Below, piece after piece: positions 1 to 7,833 of a stretch of 52,191 nt of DNA. The notes beneath the pieces are model-generated. The model made no database searches, was not told the DNA's origin, and was given only the letters and a program-made list of their open reading frames with translations. Source of the DNA: Arthrobacter sp. PsM3 (GTDB taxonomy: Bacteria > Actinomycetota > Actinomycetes > Actinomycetales > Micrococcaceae). The stretch is taken from assembly GCF_030433895.1 (NCBI RefSeq), contig NZ_JARUXE010000033.1, positions 1 to 52,191 on the forward strand, written 5' to 3'. How positions within the stretch are numbered: the first letter of the stretch is position 1; every line of letters starts with the position of its first letter. The translations under genes were made by a program, and so were the position numbers.

Positions 1-2
1 AG

Positions 3-674
3 GTCAAGGCCGGCCGCAACCCGCTCTTCAACTCCCACATGTGGGACGGTTCCGCAGAGACCCTGACGGAGAACCTGCGGATCGCCCGGGAACTGCTGGA
101 GCGCACCGCTGCCGCCCGGATGATCCTCGAGGTCGAGATCGGCACCGTCGGCGGCGAGGAGGACGGCGTCGAAAACGCCATCAACGAAAAGCTCTACACG
201 ACCGTCGAGGACGCCCTGGCCACCATCGAGGCGCTCGGCTCCGGCGAGAACGGCCGCTACATCACGGCGCTGACCTTCGGCAACGTGCACGGCGTCTACA
301 AGCCCGGCGGCGTCAAGCTCCGCCCGGAGATCCTCAAGGACATCCAGGAGCAGGTCGGCGCCAAGATCGGCAAGGCCAACCCGTTCGACTTGGTCTTCCA
401 CGGCGGCTCCGGCTCCTCCGAGAAGGAGATTGCCGATGCGGTTTCCTACGGCGTGATCAAGATGAACATCGATACCGACACCCAGTACGCCTACACCCGC
501 CCGGTGGTGGACCACATGTTCCGCAACTACGACGGCGTGCTGAAGGTCGACGGCGAAGTCGGCAACAAGAAGCTCTACGATCCCCGCGTCTGGGGCGCCT
601 CCGCCGAGGCCGGCCTCGCAGCCCGCGTCGTCGAGGCTGCCCAGCAGCTCGGCTCCACCGGCAAGACGTTCTAG
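3..674 (+). CDS. fbaA: Class II fructose-bisphosphate aldolase, 3' part
   Basis: Glycolytic/gluconeogenic enzyme that reversibly cleaves fructose 1,6-bisphosphate to dihydroxyacetone phosphate and glyceraldehyde 3-phosphate using a divalent metal; cytoplasmic. The gene enters from outside the window and is open from base 3, leaving 223 C-terminal residues. Class II signatures are clear: FNSHMWDGS near the entry point, the acidic EIGTVGGEEDG segment, FGNVHGVYKPGG, the glycine-rich FHGGSGS phosphate/metal site and KMNIDTDTQYA. The C-terminal YDPRVWG motif is present and the stop is TAG. The DUF3151 gene starts two bases after the stop, so the two are probably co-transcribed. Identity is near certain; only the missing N-terminus limits the entry. 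Confidence 0.97.
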   Translation, partial: VKAGRNPLFNSHMWDGSAETLTENLRIARELLERTAAARMILEVEIGTVGGEEDGVENAINEKLYTTVEDALATIEALGSGENGRYITALTFGNVHGVYKPGGVKLRPEILKDIQEQVGAKIGKANPFDLVFHGGSGSSEKEIADAVSYGVIKMNIDTDTQYAYTRPVVDHMFRNYDGVLKVDGEVGNKKLYDPRVWGASAEAGLAARVVEAAQQLGSTGKTF

Positions 675-676
675 GG

Positions 677-1105
677 ATGTCGGAGGAGTTCCGCAAGAAC
701 CTGATGGGCCCTGAGCCCACCCTCCTGCCTGCCGAGACCGAGGTCTACGCGGCGCTGGATGCGGGCCAGGAAGCCCTGGACCTGGTGGAAAAGCACCCGA
801 CCTCCTCGCTGCTCTGGGCCGTGCTGGCCGAGGAAGCCTGGAAAGAGGGCCGGACCATCGACTCCTACGCCTACTCCCGCGTCGGCTACCACCGCGGCCT
901 GGACTCGCTGCGCCGCAACGGCTGGCGCGGCGTCGGGCCCATCCCGTGGGAGCACGAACCCAACCGCGGCTTCCTGCGCGCTCTGTATTCACTGGGCCGC
1001 GCCTCCGCGGCAATCGGCGAGGCCGAGGAGCCGGAGCGGATCGAGAAGTTCCTCAAGGACTCCGATCCCGCCGCCAAGGCAGCCATCCAAGCCGAGAACC
1101 GCTAA
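677..1105 (+). CDS. DUF3151 family protein
   Basis: A 142-residue soluble protein of the actinobacterial DUF3151 family, function unknown. It begins MSEEFRKNLMGPEPTLLPAE and contains the characteristic YAYSRVGYHRGLD and RRNGWRG...PWEHEPNRGFLRAL segments, which look like helical-repeat packing. The ATG is two bases beyond the fbaA stop, so translation is probably coupled to the aldolase. Pairing of this family with fba is usual in Micrococcales. A palindromic repeat follows immediately and may end the transcript. Family call is from recognised motifs; no biochemical role is inferred. Confidence 0.9.
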   Translation: MSEEFRKNLMGPEPTLLPAETEVYAALDAGQEALDLVEKHPTSSLLWAVLAEEAWKEGRTIDSYAYSRVGYHRGLDSLRRNGWRGVGPIPWEHEPNRGFLRALYSLGRASAAIGEAEEPERIEKFLKDSDPAAKAAIQAENR

Positions 1106-1111
1106 CCAACC

Positions 1112-1176
1112 ACAACGCGGGGTCACCTACGGCCCATTCCACACCCTGGGATGGACCGTAAGTGACCCCGCGTTGT
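1112..1176. repeat. Palindromic intergenic repeat, copy 1
   Basis: Two 26-base arms (1112-1137 and 1151-1176) pair at 24 positions around a 13-base loop. The outer arm CAACGCGGGGTCAC and its complement GTGACCCCGCGTTG recur at 18786-18848 and 19534-19596. Here it sits between the end of the DUF3151 gene and a converging gene, so it could act as a two-way transcription terminator. It lacks a T-tract. Alternatively it is a REP-like dispersed element. Confidence 0.85.
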
Positions 1177-1187
1177 TAGTTAAAGCA

Positions 1188-1227
1188 CGACGGCGGGCGG
1201 CCACCAGAAGGTGGGCGCCCGCCGTCG
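1188..1227 (-). terminator. Hairpin terminator for the UDG-like gene
   Basis: An 11-bp perfect GC-rich stem (1188-1198 with 1217-1227) with further inner pairing of CCACC and GGTGG lies 20 bases beyond the stop of the leftward gene. No T-run follows, which is common for actinobacterial terminators. Confidence 0.6.
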
Positions 1228-1247
1228 TCGATGCGGGTGGCTGGGGA

Positions 1248-1880
1248 CTAGCTGGTCTTGGCCAGACCGGTGCGGGCCATGGCGTCCGCGTAGACGGTGC
1301 CCATTTCTTCGAGGTACTGCTCCTGGCGGGCAGGAGTGCCGGCGAAGGCGCGGCCGCTGAGCGAGCGGACCTTGTAGGTCTTGAGGCCGCGGCGCCAGAT
1401 CATCGGCACCTCGGTCTTGAGGAGCAGGTTCGCGAGGCGGTTGGCCTCGGTGCCGTGGGCCACGATCACTGAAGCGCGGGGTACGACGGCGAGGAACTTC
1501 AGCAGCGGCTTCAGACCGGCGGAAATCTGGTCCGGCGTGAACTTGCCGTTCGGCTCGCCCGGGACGTACCAGGGGTGCACGTTCCACGGCATCACGAACT
1601 CCGGGCGCAGACCCAGCTTCCACTGGACGCCGAGCAGGCGGGTGGCGGCTTCTTCGTCGCCGGCGGTGATGAAACCCGACTCGTCCTCGGTTCCGATGTT
1701 GGAGAAGAGGCTGATGATGCGGCACTCGTCAACGTCGTGCATCGGGTCCACATAGGGGACATTCATGCCAGCTTTGGTTGCCTGCAGCGTGTCGCACAGC
1801 TCGTTGACTGCCGCGACGCTAGGTTCGTAGCGGCGGCTCAGAAGCTGTTCGCGGGAATTTTCAGTGGCCAAGGCTGTCAT
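1248..1880 (-). CDS. Uracil-DNA glycosylase-like protein
   Basis: A 210-residue protein resembling the actinobacterial proteins annotated as uracil-DNA glycosylase family. Family-like pieces are YVDPMHDVDECRIISLF (position of the GQDPYH-type water-activating loop), MPWNVHPWY (uracil-recognition region) and VIVAHGTEANRL (position of the C-terminal HP.S loop). These motifs are degenerate, so activity on uracil DNA is inferred, not shown. The start at 1880 is chosen over an upstream in-frame start because AGGAG lies about 11 bases before this ATG. It converges on the fbaA-DUF3151 pair, with a repeat and a hairpin between. Confidence 0.75.
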   Translation of the reverse strand: MTALATENSREQLLSRRYEPSVAAVNELCDTLQATKAGMNVPYVDPMHDVDECRIISLFSNIGTEDESGFITAGDEEAATRLLGVQWKLGLRPEFVMPWNVHPWYVPGEPNGKFTPDQISAGLKPLLKFLAVVPRASVIVAHGTEANRLANLLLKTEVPMIWRRGLKTYKVRSLSGRAFAGTPARQEQYLEEMGTVYADAMARTGLAKTS

Positions 1881-2052
1881 ATATTGCTGAGTCTCCTGCG
1901 GGTTTGGTGAAGCTGCCAGACCGTACGTGGGCACGCCGAGCACCGGGGCACGTTAAGTACGGTGTGGTTTGAAAATGTGGTGTGGACCGATTCCTGGTCG
2001 ATCCTTACTAGTCTATCAAGCCCTGCGAAATGCCGTTCCCGCGGAGCGGCCG

Positions 2053-3261
2053 CTACCAGAGCCGCGCGGTGGCGCGGCGGGCGCCCTCTCCCAAGGATTC
2101 CAGCTTGGCAAAGGCAATTTGGGGGTGCACCCGGCCGCCCAGACCGCAATCTGTGGAGGCAATCACATTTTCCCGGCCCACGACTTCGGCGAAGCGTACG
2201 ATCCGGTCAGCCACCAGGTCCGGGTGCTCGACGACGTTGGTGGCGTGGGAAACGACGCCGGGGATGATGACTTTTCCGTCCGGGAGCTTGGTGTCCTCCC
2301 AGACGCGCCATTCATGCTCGTGGCGGACGTTGGCGGCCTCGAAGGAGTAGCCGCCCGCATTGATCTGCAGGACGGAACTGACAATGTCCGCGAACGGGAT
2401 GTCCGTGGTGTGCGGGCCGTGCCAGGAGCCCCAGCAAACGTGCAGCCGGATCTGGTCCTGCGGCAGGTCGCGGAGCGCCCAGTTGGTGGCCTCAACCCTG
2501 AGCTGGATGAATTTGAGATAGTCGGCCAGGCTCGGTTCCGGGTTGATCTGGTCCCAGCTTTCGGCCAGCGACGGGTCGTCCAGCTGGACCGTGAGCCCGG
2601 CGTCGATGATGGCCTTGTACTCCTCCCGCATGGCGTCGGCGCAGGCGTAGAGGAGTTCCTCATCCGTCTTGTAGTACTCGTTGGCGACGCGGGCGCAGGA
2701 GCCGGGGGACAGCGAGGCGACGAAGCCCTCGGACAGGCCGGCGGCGGCCAGTCCGGTCTTGAGGTTCGCGATGTCCGAGCCCACGAGGTCCTGCCCGGTG
2801 TAGCGCAGCGGGCCGGCGATCTTCGGCTGCGTGACACTCTTGCGGTGCGCCAGGATTCCGGAGGAGGGATCGTTGTAGGCCTCGTTGAACTTCTGCCGGT
2901 CGCGGCGGTCCGGGAAGGAGGTCAGCACGATGTTGCCGGGTGTGGAGCGGTGCACTGCAGCGTCAGCCCAGCGGTCCACATCCGTCGGCTCAAGGCCGCC
3001 GAGCCGGCTGAAGGAGTAGTTCCACCATGCGCCATAGTCCACCGAGCTGGACATCGTGTGCCCATATTCGCCGTCGTTGGGGATGTCGATGCCGAGATCT
3101 TTCTGGCGCCGGACAATTTCCACCACTGACGTTTCCAGCAGGTCCAGGAACTCGGGGGTGATGCCGTCCGTTTCCTTGGCCTCGTTCGCCGCGATGAGCT
3201 CGGGGGTGCGGGGCAACGAGCCTGCATGGGTGGCGCGGATATGGTCGGTGTTCTGCTGCAC
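2053..3261 (-). CDS. Cobalamin-independent methionine synthase family protein (MetE C-terminal type)
   Basis: A 402-residue single-barrel protein equivalent to the catalytic half of MetE, which transfers a methyl group to homocysteine. Zinc-ligand candidates are the His and Cys of LHVCWGSWHGPHTT, a Glu around FEAANVRHEHEW and the Cys of ASTDCGLGGRVHP. The N-terminal folate-recruiting barrel of full MetE is absent, so the methyl donor is uncertain; such short proteins may use methylcobalamin, S-methyl compounds or a partner protein. The start is GTG with AAAGGAAG about eight bases upstream. A SAM-I riboswitch lies directly ahead, matching a role in methionine or SAM supply. Family assignment is firm; the exact reaction is not. 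Confidence 0.88.
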   Translation of the reverse strand: MQQNTDHIRATHAGSLPRTPELIAANEAKETDGITPEFLDLLETSVVEIVRRQKDLGIDIPNDGEYGHTMSSSVDYGAWWNYSFSRLGGLEPTDVDRWADAAVHRSTPGNIVLTSFPDRRDRQKFNEAYNDPSSGILAHRKSVTQPKIAGPLRYTGQDLVGSDIANLKTGLAAAGLSEGFVASLSPGSCARVANEYYKTDEELLYACADAMREEYKAIIDAGLTVQLDDPSLAESWDQINPEPSLADYLKFIQLRVEATNWALRDLPQDQIRLHVCWGSWHGPHTTDIPFADIVSSVLQINAGGYSFEAANVRHEHEWRVWEDTKLPDGKVIIPGVVSHATNVVEHPDLVADRIVRFAEVVGRENVIASTDCGLGGRVHPQIAFAKLESLGEGARRATARLW

Positions 3262-3275
3262 GGGGGCGCTTCCTT

Positions 3276-3378
3276 TCCATCGGTCCTGGCGGTAGCACCC
3301 TTGGCCGTCGCAATGCTGTGTCCGGGCAGGGTTGCTGCGGCGTCAATGGTCCAGGTCCCTCGGCCGCTCGGGATGGTC
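3276..3378 (-). promoter_or_regulatory. SAM-I (S-box) riboswitch controlling the MetE-like gene
   Basis: Read on the minus strand, the segment has the S-box order: P1 strand CCATC, GAGCGGCCGAGGGACCTGG, the GACGCCGCAGCAACC core, then GGTGCTACCGCCAGGACC and the closing GATGG that pairs with CCATC. The Shine-Dalgarno AAAGGAAG begins just after P1, so SAM binding probably hides the ribosome site (inference). A second, longer copy of this aptamer is at 15367-15538. Confidence 0.9.
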
Positions 3379-3385
3379 ACCTTCC

Positions 3386-3686
3386 ACCTAATTCGACCTG
3401 GCCCCCCCGCGCAAGCCCATCCGGCTAAGTTCCGCTTGCTGGACACCGTGTCGCGGCGCAGCCGCACTGGCGGGTCGCGGCGCAGCCGGCGGGAAGTCCA
3501 TTGGATGGTCAAATGAGTCGTCGCCACCGCGATCGGCTAAACTTGGGTGGTAAGAGCCCCGGACTCTGGCGTTGATGGTAAGAGCACAGCGGTAGATCCG
3601 GGGCGTTCTCATGAACGGCGCTGAGCTCCGGTGACCACCCTGGTGAATCACACGGACTTTGGCCCGAACGAATGGGGGAGGATCCC
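3386..3686 (+). promoter_or_regulatory. Upstream and leader region of purA
   Basis: About 300 bases without a credible gene. A 15-base direct repeat (GTCGCGGCGCAGCCG) occurs twice around 3450-3490. A good -10 box TAAACT is at 3538-3543 with only a weak -35. Downstream, GCCCCGGA at 3556-3563 pairs perfectly with TCCGGGGC at 3597-3604, and TGGTAAGAGC occurs twice 28 bases apart, so the leader of about 140 bases may be structured. No known riboswitch class was recognised. Confidence 0.4.
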
Positions 3687-4976
3687 ATGCCAGCAATCGT
3701 GATCGTCGGAGCCCAATGGGGCGACGAAGGCAAAGGTAAGGCCACTGACCTGCTTGGTGGCCGAGTCGACTACGTCGTCAAGCCCAACGGCGGCAACAAT
3801 GCCGGGCACACCGTCGTCGTAGGCGGTGAGAAGTATGAGCTAAAGCTCCTTCCGGCCGGCATCCTGAGCCCCAACGCGGTTCCGATTATCGGCAACGGCT
3901 GCGTGGTGAACCTTGAGGCGCTGTTCCAGGAGATCGACGGCCTGGAAGCCCGAGGCGCCGACACCTCCAAGCTGCGCGTCTCCGCCAACGCACACCTCGT
4001 GGCGCCCTACCACCAGGTCCTGGACAAGGTCACCGAGCGGTTCCTCGGCTCCCGCGCCATCGGCACCACCGGCCGCGGAATCGGCCCGGCCTACATGGAC
4101 AAGGTGGCCCGCCTCGGCATCCGGGTCCAGGACGTCTTCGACGCCTCCATCCTGCGTCAGAAGGTCGAAGGCTCGCTGCGCCAGAAGAACGAACTGCTGG
4201 TGAAGGTCTACAACCGCCGCGACATCGAGGTGGACGAGATCGTGGAATACTTCCTGTCCTTCGCCGAGCGCCTCCGCCCGCTGGTCATCGACAGCACTTT
4301 TGTCCTGAACACCGCCCTGGACGAGGGCAAGGTCGTCCTAATGGAGGGTGGCCAGGCCACGTTCCTCGATGTTGACCACGGCACGTACCCCTTCGTGACC
4401 TCCTCGAATCCGACCGCCGGCGGCGCCTCCGTGGGCTCGGGCATCGGGCCCACCCGGATCTCGCGCTCCATCGGCATCATCAAGGCGTACACCACCCGCG
4501 TGGGCGCAGGACCGTTCCCCACGGAACTGTTCGATGAGATGGGCATGTACCTGCAGAAGACCGGCGGGGAGTTCGGCGTCAACACCGGCCGGCCGCGCCG
4601 CTGCGGCTGGTACGACGCCGTGCTGGCGCGCCACGCCTCCCGCGTCAACGGCTTCACCGACTACTTCGTCACCAAGCTGGACGTGCTCACGGGCATCGAG
4701 CAGATCCCGGTCTGTGTGGCCTACGACGTCGACGGCGTCCGGCACGATGAAATGCCGATGACGCAGACCGAGTTCCACCACGCCAAGCCGATCTTCGAGT
4801 ACTTCGAAGGCTGGACCGAGGACATCACCGGCGCCCGCACCCTGGAAGACCTCCCGGAGAACGCCAAGAACTACGTGCTGGCCCTCGAGAAGCTCTCCGG
4901 GACGCGGTTCTCCGCGATCGGCGTCGGCCCGGACCGCGACCAGACGATCGTGATCAACGATCTGATCAATGACTGA
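3687..4976 (+). CDS. purA: Adenylosuccinate synthetase
   Basis: Joins IMP and aspartate with GTP to form adenylosuccinate, the first committed step to AMP; cytoplasmic homodimer. The 429-residue length is standard. The N-terminus AIVIVGAQWGDEGKGKATD carries the GDEGKGK GTP/IMP loop with its catalytic Asp. GNNAGHT supplies the catalytic His, GTTGRGIGPAY is the IMP site, and NTGRPRRCGWYD and KLDVLTG are family signatures. The ATG at 3687 is preferred over one five codons earlier because GGGGGAGG sits just before it. It appears to be a single-gene unit followed by a strong hairpin. Confidence 0.98.
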   Translation: MPAIVIVGAQWGDEGKGKATDLLGGRVDYVVKPNGGNNAGHTVVVGGEKYELKLLPAGILSPNAVPIIGNGCVVNLEALFQEIDGLEARGADTSKLRVSANAHLVAPYHQVLDKVTERFLGSRAIGTTGRGIGPAYMDKVARLGIRVQDVFDASILRQKVEGSLRQKNELLVKVYNRRDIEVDEIVEYFLSFAERLRPLVIDSTFVLNTALDEGKVVLMEGGQATFLDVDHGTYPFVTSSNPTAGGASVGSGIGPTRISRSIGIIKAYTTRVGAGPFPTELFDEMGMYLQKTGGEFGVNTGRPRRCGWYDAVLARHASRVNGFTDYFVTKLDVLTGIEQIPVCVAYDVDGVRHDEMPMTQTEFHHAKPIFEYFEGWTEDITGARTLEDLPENAKNYVLALEKLSGTRFSAIGVGPDRDQTIVINDLIND

Positions 4977-5006
4977 TACTGACTGACGCGTTCATCGCGG
5001 CGCCCG

Positions 5007-5044
5007 ACGGCGGCGGGTCACCTGGAAGGGTGGCCCGCCGCCGT
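5007..5044 (+). terminator. Hairpin terminator of purA
   Basis: A 16-bp stem (5007-5022 with 5029-5044, one G-T pair) with a 6-base loop, 30 bases after the purA stop. No T-tract follows. Confidence 0.7.
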
Positions 5045-5293
5045 TGCTCGTCCTGAGGGAAACAAACTCCCGATCGGTGCGTAACCTTTCGGGGCACCCC
5101 AGCGATTACTCCTTTGTAAGCGCCGCCGGAGCTTGGACCCCCCACCAGGCTTCCGGCCGCCTTCCACTGTAAGTGCAGTCCGGCGCATGCCCCCAAGCTG
5201 CGCCGGCCGGCCTTCCACTGAACGCGCGGGCTGCTGCTGCCTCCATCGGGCCGCAGCCGGCTTTCACGCAAAAACAAAGGATGTACGTTTCTT
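5045..5293 (+). promoter_or_regulatory. Non-coding region upstream of the secreted protein; possible ECF promoter
   Basis: No gene is supported here. TAACCTTTCGGGG near 5082 followed about 16 bases later by GCGATTAC resembles an AAC/CGAT-type promoter of ECF sigma factors, which would fit the sigma gene just downstream. The motif CCTTCCACTG occurs twice. Promoter assignment is tentative. Confidence 0.3.
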
Positions 5294-5743
5294 ATGAAGA
5301 TTGTTAGCAAGACCACCAAGATTGCTGTCGGCGCCGCGATTCTCGCTGTCGGAGGGTTCTCCGGCGTCGGCCTGGCCAACGCGGCCCAGGTTTCGAACAC
5401 CCAGCAGGCTGAAGTGAGCCCCGCGACGCCCGCCGTCCCGGCAACCCCTGCGGTCCCGGCGACTCCCGTCCTTCCCTCCCAGCCGGCCGTCCCCGCCGCA
5501 CCGGCATCCCCGTCCGTTGACGACTCCGCCGAGGGCGACGTCAGCGTTGAGGGCACCGAAGGATCCGCCGAGGGCTCCCTCGAAGCTGGCAAGGATGGCG
5601 CCTCCGTCGACGGTGCCGCCAACGCCAAGGGCGCTGCCGAGGCCAAGGCGCACGCCGGCGTGACCGTCGCCGTCCCCGCTGTTCCCGCCGTCCCCGCTGT
5701 CCCGGCCCTGCCGTCGGGCGAGAAGCCTGTGCTCAACAAGTAG
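5294..5743 (+). CDS. Secreted Ala/Pro-rich low-complexity protein
   Basis: A 149-residue protein with a Sec signal peptide: basic MKIVSKTTK, a hydrophobic core to about residue 25, then ANAAQ as the likely cleavage site. The mature part has PATPAVPATPAVPATP-like repeats, an acidic Ser/Glu/Gly-rich middle and a closing VPAVPAVPAVPALP run. No enzymatic domain is visible. It is probably wall-associated or extracellular. Its Pro/Ala composition matches the external tail of the anti-sigma-like protein two genes downstream, which suggests the three genes work together. The ribosome site (AAAGGA) is 13 bases from the ATG, rather far. Function unknown. Confidence 0.75.
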   Translation: MKIVSKTTKIAVGAAILAVGGFSGVGLANAAQVSNTQQAEVSPATPAVPATPAVPATPVLPSQPAVPAAPASPSVDDSAEGDVSVEGTEGSAEGSLEAGKDGASVDGAANAKGAAEAKAHAGVTVAVPAVPAVPAVPALPSGEKPVLNK

Positions 5744-5830
5744 GCAGTGAACGCCTCCTCGGAGGCACCCGGGGTGCGGGCGCTACACTTGCCCAGGCCG
5801 CACCCCAGCAGTAACCGGAAGGACAGCCTC

Positions 5831-6379
5831 TTGGCAGAACAGCTAACCCATGACGAATTGTCAGCAGCTTTCGCTGGCGAGCCGTCAGGATTTAGCGCTG
5901 TCTACACGGTCATTTCACCCGCGGTGCTCGGCTACTTCCGGGCCCGCGGGGTGGAGGACGCCGAGGCGCTCACCCAGGACGTCTTCGTCGATGTCCTGCC
6001 GAAACTGGCGAAGGTCACCGGCGGCTACAGCGGTTTGCGGACCTTCATTTTCTCCGTCGCCCACGCGCGGCTGGTCGACCATCACCGCCGCGCCGAACGC
6101 ACGCCCTACCTGGCCGAATACGACCCCCGGGATGACATCCGGCACGCCCCTTCCGCCGAGGACGAGGTCCTCGGTTCGCTGGGCGGCATGACAGATTCCC
6201 TTTTCCGGCTCAATGAGGAGCAACGGGAAGTACTGGTCCTGCGGATCGTCGCGGACCTATCCATCGAACAGGTGGCCCGCATCATGGACAAGTCGCCGGG
6301 CGCCATCAAGCAGCTTCAACGACGCGGGCTCAGTGCCCTGCGCGAACTCGTCACCGAAAAGGATCACGCAGCATCATGA
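5831..6379 (+). CDS. ECF-type RNA polymerase sigma factor
   Basis: A 182-residue group 4 sigma factor. Region 2 runs from FSAVYTVISPAVLGYFRARG through EDAEALTQDVFVDVLPKL to GLRTFIFSVAHARLVDHHRR (the -10 recognition helix). Region 4 is LNEEQREVLVLRIVADLSIEQVARIMDKSPGAIKQLQRRG (quoted in two overlapping halves of the HTH), which reads the -35. The TTG at 5831 is chosen because GGAAGGA lies seven bases before it and a -10-like TACACT lies upstream; a GTG at 5747 would add 28 low-complexity residues. The stop overlaps the ATG of the next gene by four bases (ATGA), the usual sigma/anti-sigma arrangement. Confidence 0.9.
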   Translation: MAEQLTHDELSAAFAGEPSGFSAVYTVISPAVLGYFRARGVEDAEALTQDVFVDVLPKLAKVTGGYSGLRTFIFSVAHARLVDHHRRAERTPYLAEYDPRDDIRHAPSAEDEVLGSLGGMTDSLFRLNEEQREVLVLRIVADLSIEQVARIMDKSPGAIKQLQRRGLSALRELVTEKDHAAS

Positions 6380-7098
6380 CCGGAACCCGCGAACCCCAGC
6401 AGGATGGCGGCATCCAGGCTATGCTCCGTGATTCCGGCCTCGAAGCAGCCGCCGAGCTCCGCCGTTCGCTCGAAGAGCTCCGCGCCCTGGTGCCTGACGA
6501 GGCTCCCGCGCCCCGCGCCGATCTCGCGGCGCTGCTGGCCTCCGGAAGCTGCGGTAGCGCCGTCGAATCCGCGCCGGATTTCGTCGACGAACCCCTTCCG
6601 GCCGGCGTCACGAGCCTGGCCGAGCGCCGCGGCCGGAAGCGCAGGCTCGCAATCGTCGGTGGCGCCGTGCTGGGTGCAATGACTCTTGGTGCGGGCGCCG
6701 TGGCCGCCTCCAGCGGGAACTTCCGCGAGAGTTTCAGCCAATCTGTGGGCACCATCTTCCAGCCCGGCGGCAAGATGCCCGATACGGCTCAGAGGCCCGC
6801 CCGCCCGTCACCGGCGGACGTCCCGGCAGCCCCCGCGCCGACGTCGAACGCAACGGGCGCCGCCACGCCGCCGCAGGCTGAAGCTCCGGGGGCTCCCGGA
6901 GCCGCTGCTGCGGTTCCTGCGAAGCCCGGCGCTCCTGCCACTCCGCCTGCTGTTGGCCATACCGGATTCCTTCCGACGCCGCCCCACCGCCCGGTCACAC
7001 CGGGGACCCCCGCACTCCCCGTCCCGGGCGGGGACAAGGGCCTTCCCGCGGGGCCGGCTCTTCCCGGCGTGCTCCCGGCGCTCCCCGGCCAGCCCTAA
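6376..7098 (+). CDS. Probable membrane anti-sigma factor with Pro/Ala-rich external tail
   Basis: A 240-residue single-pass membrane protein translationally coupled to the ECF sigma gene. The cytoplasmic part (about 1-88) is helical and acidic and ends in RRGRKRR, which fixes the inside-positive topology. One membrane segment spans about 91-111. The outer 125 residues are a Pro/Ala/Gly-rich tail with many PAP and PGTPALP motifs. No ZAS zinc motif (HxxxCxxC) is present, so it is not a classical zinc anti-sigma. The assignment rests on gene order and topology. It most likely senses the envelope and sequesters the sigma factor (inference). Confidence 0.7.
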   Translation: MTGTREPQQDGGIQAMLRDSGLEAAAELRRSLEELRALVPDEAPAPRADLAALLASGSCGSAVESAPDFVDEPLPAGVTSLAERRGRKRRLAIVGGAVLGAMTLGAGAVAASSGNFRESFSQSVGTIFQPGGKMPDTAQRPARPSPADVPAAPAPTSNATGAATPPQAEAPGAPGAAAAVPAKPGAPATPPAVGHTGFLPTPPHRPVTPGTPALPVPGGDKGLPAGPALPGVLPALPGQP

Positions 7099-7121
7099 TC
7101 CGGCCAGCCCTAATCCGGCAA

Positions 7122-7141
7122 GCCCGCGGGCCGCCGCGGGC
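7122..7141 (+). terminator. Possible terminator after the sigma/anti-sigma genes
   Basis: GCCCGCGG and CCGCGGGC form an 8-bp stem with a 4-base loop 24 bases past the stop. A near-tandem CCGGCCAGCCCTAAT repeat overlaps the end of the gene just before it. The rest of 7099-7338 holds nothing recognisable. Confidence 0.4.
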
Positions 7142-7338
7142 CGTCCGGGTCGTAGGCGGTCGACGCCGGGGCCGTGCGGGCGGGCGTAGTCCGTTCGGCC
7201 TGCGCCCGCCCACCCCATTGGAGTCGAAGTCGCGGGAAACGCCCGAATTCGACGCCCGGACCCCGCGGGAGACGCGGGCGCCCGGACCTCGAGCCCGCAC
7301 GTTACCGGCGATCTCTGCGTTCGGACCCGGCAGAGGCG

Positions 7339-7833
7339 CTAGGCCAGGACCTGCCGCTTGGAGGAGATAACCCCCGTGTCGAAGCCGGCCAGGTGCAGGC
7401 CGCCGTGGAATCGGGCATGCTCAATCTTCACGCAGCGATCCATCACGACGTCGAGTCCGGCAGCTTCCGCTTCTTTCGCGACATCCTCGTGCCAGGAGCC
7501 CAACTGCAGCCACAGCGTCTTGGCGCCGGCCGCGATGGCTTCTTCCAGGACGCCCGGCAGGTCGTCGTGCTTGCGGAACACGTCCACGATGTCCGGGCTT
7601 TCCGGCAGCTCCGCCAGTGAGGCGTAGGTCGGCTGGCCCAGGATCTCCTTCACCGCGGGGTTCACGAAATACACCTCGTAGCGGGTGGAGGACTGCAGGT
7701 ACGTCGCCACAAAGTAGCTCGCCCGGGACGGCTTGTCAGAGGCGCCAACAATCGCGATCGACTTCGCCTGCCGCAGCAGGTTCAGCCGCTCCGGCGCGGA
7801 TGGTCCGGCCCAGGTGCGATCTTCAACAGTCAT
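7339..7833 (-). CDS. CoA-binding domain protein (YccU-like), last gene of the sulfur operon
   Basis: A 164-residue Rossmann-fold protein of the CoA_binding_2 family. Visible signatures are SIAIVGASDKPSRASYFVATYL (first nucleotide-binding strand and loop, quoted in parts), EVYFVNPAVKEILGQPTYASL, TLWLQLGSW and VMDRCVKIEH. Members bind CoA or a related nucleotide; no catalytic role is established. The ATG overlaps the metY stop by one base (TGATG), and GGAG lies ahead of it. A shorter paralogue is encoded at 15756-16181, beyond the other end of the same operon. Confidence 0.88.
   Translation of the reverse strand: MTVEDRTWAGPSAPERLNLLRQAKSIAIVGASDKPSRASYFVATYLQSSTRYEVYFVNPAVKEILGQPTYASLAELPESPDIVDVFRKHDDLPGVLEEAIAAGAKTLWLQLGSWHEDVAKEAEAAGLDVVMDRCVKIEHARFHGGLHLAGFDTGVISSKRQVLA

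Noticed and set aside
5281..5307. A short leader peptide frame (ATG TAC GTT ...) overlapping the start of the secreted protein.
   Set aside because: Eight codons without regulatory residues or hairpins; probably chance.
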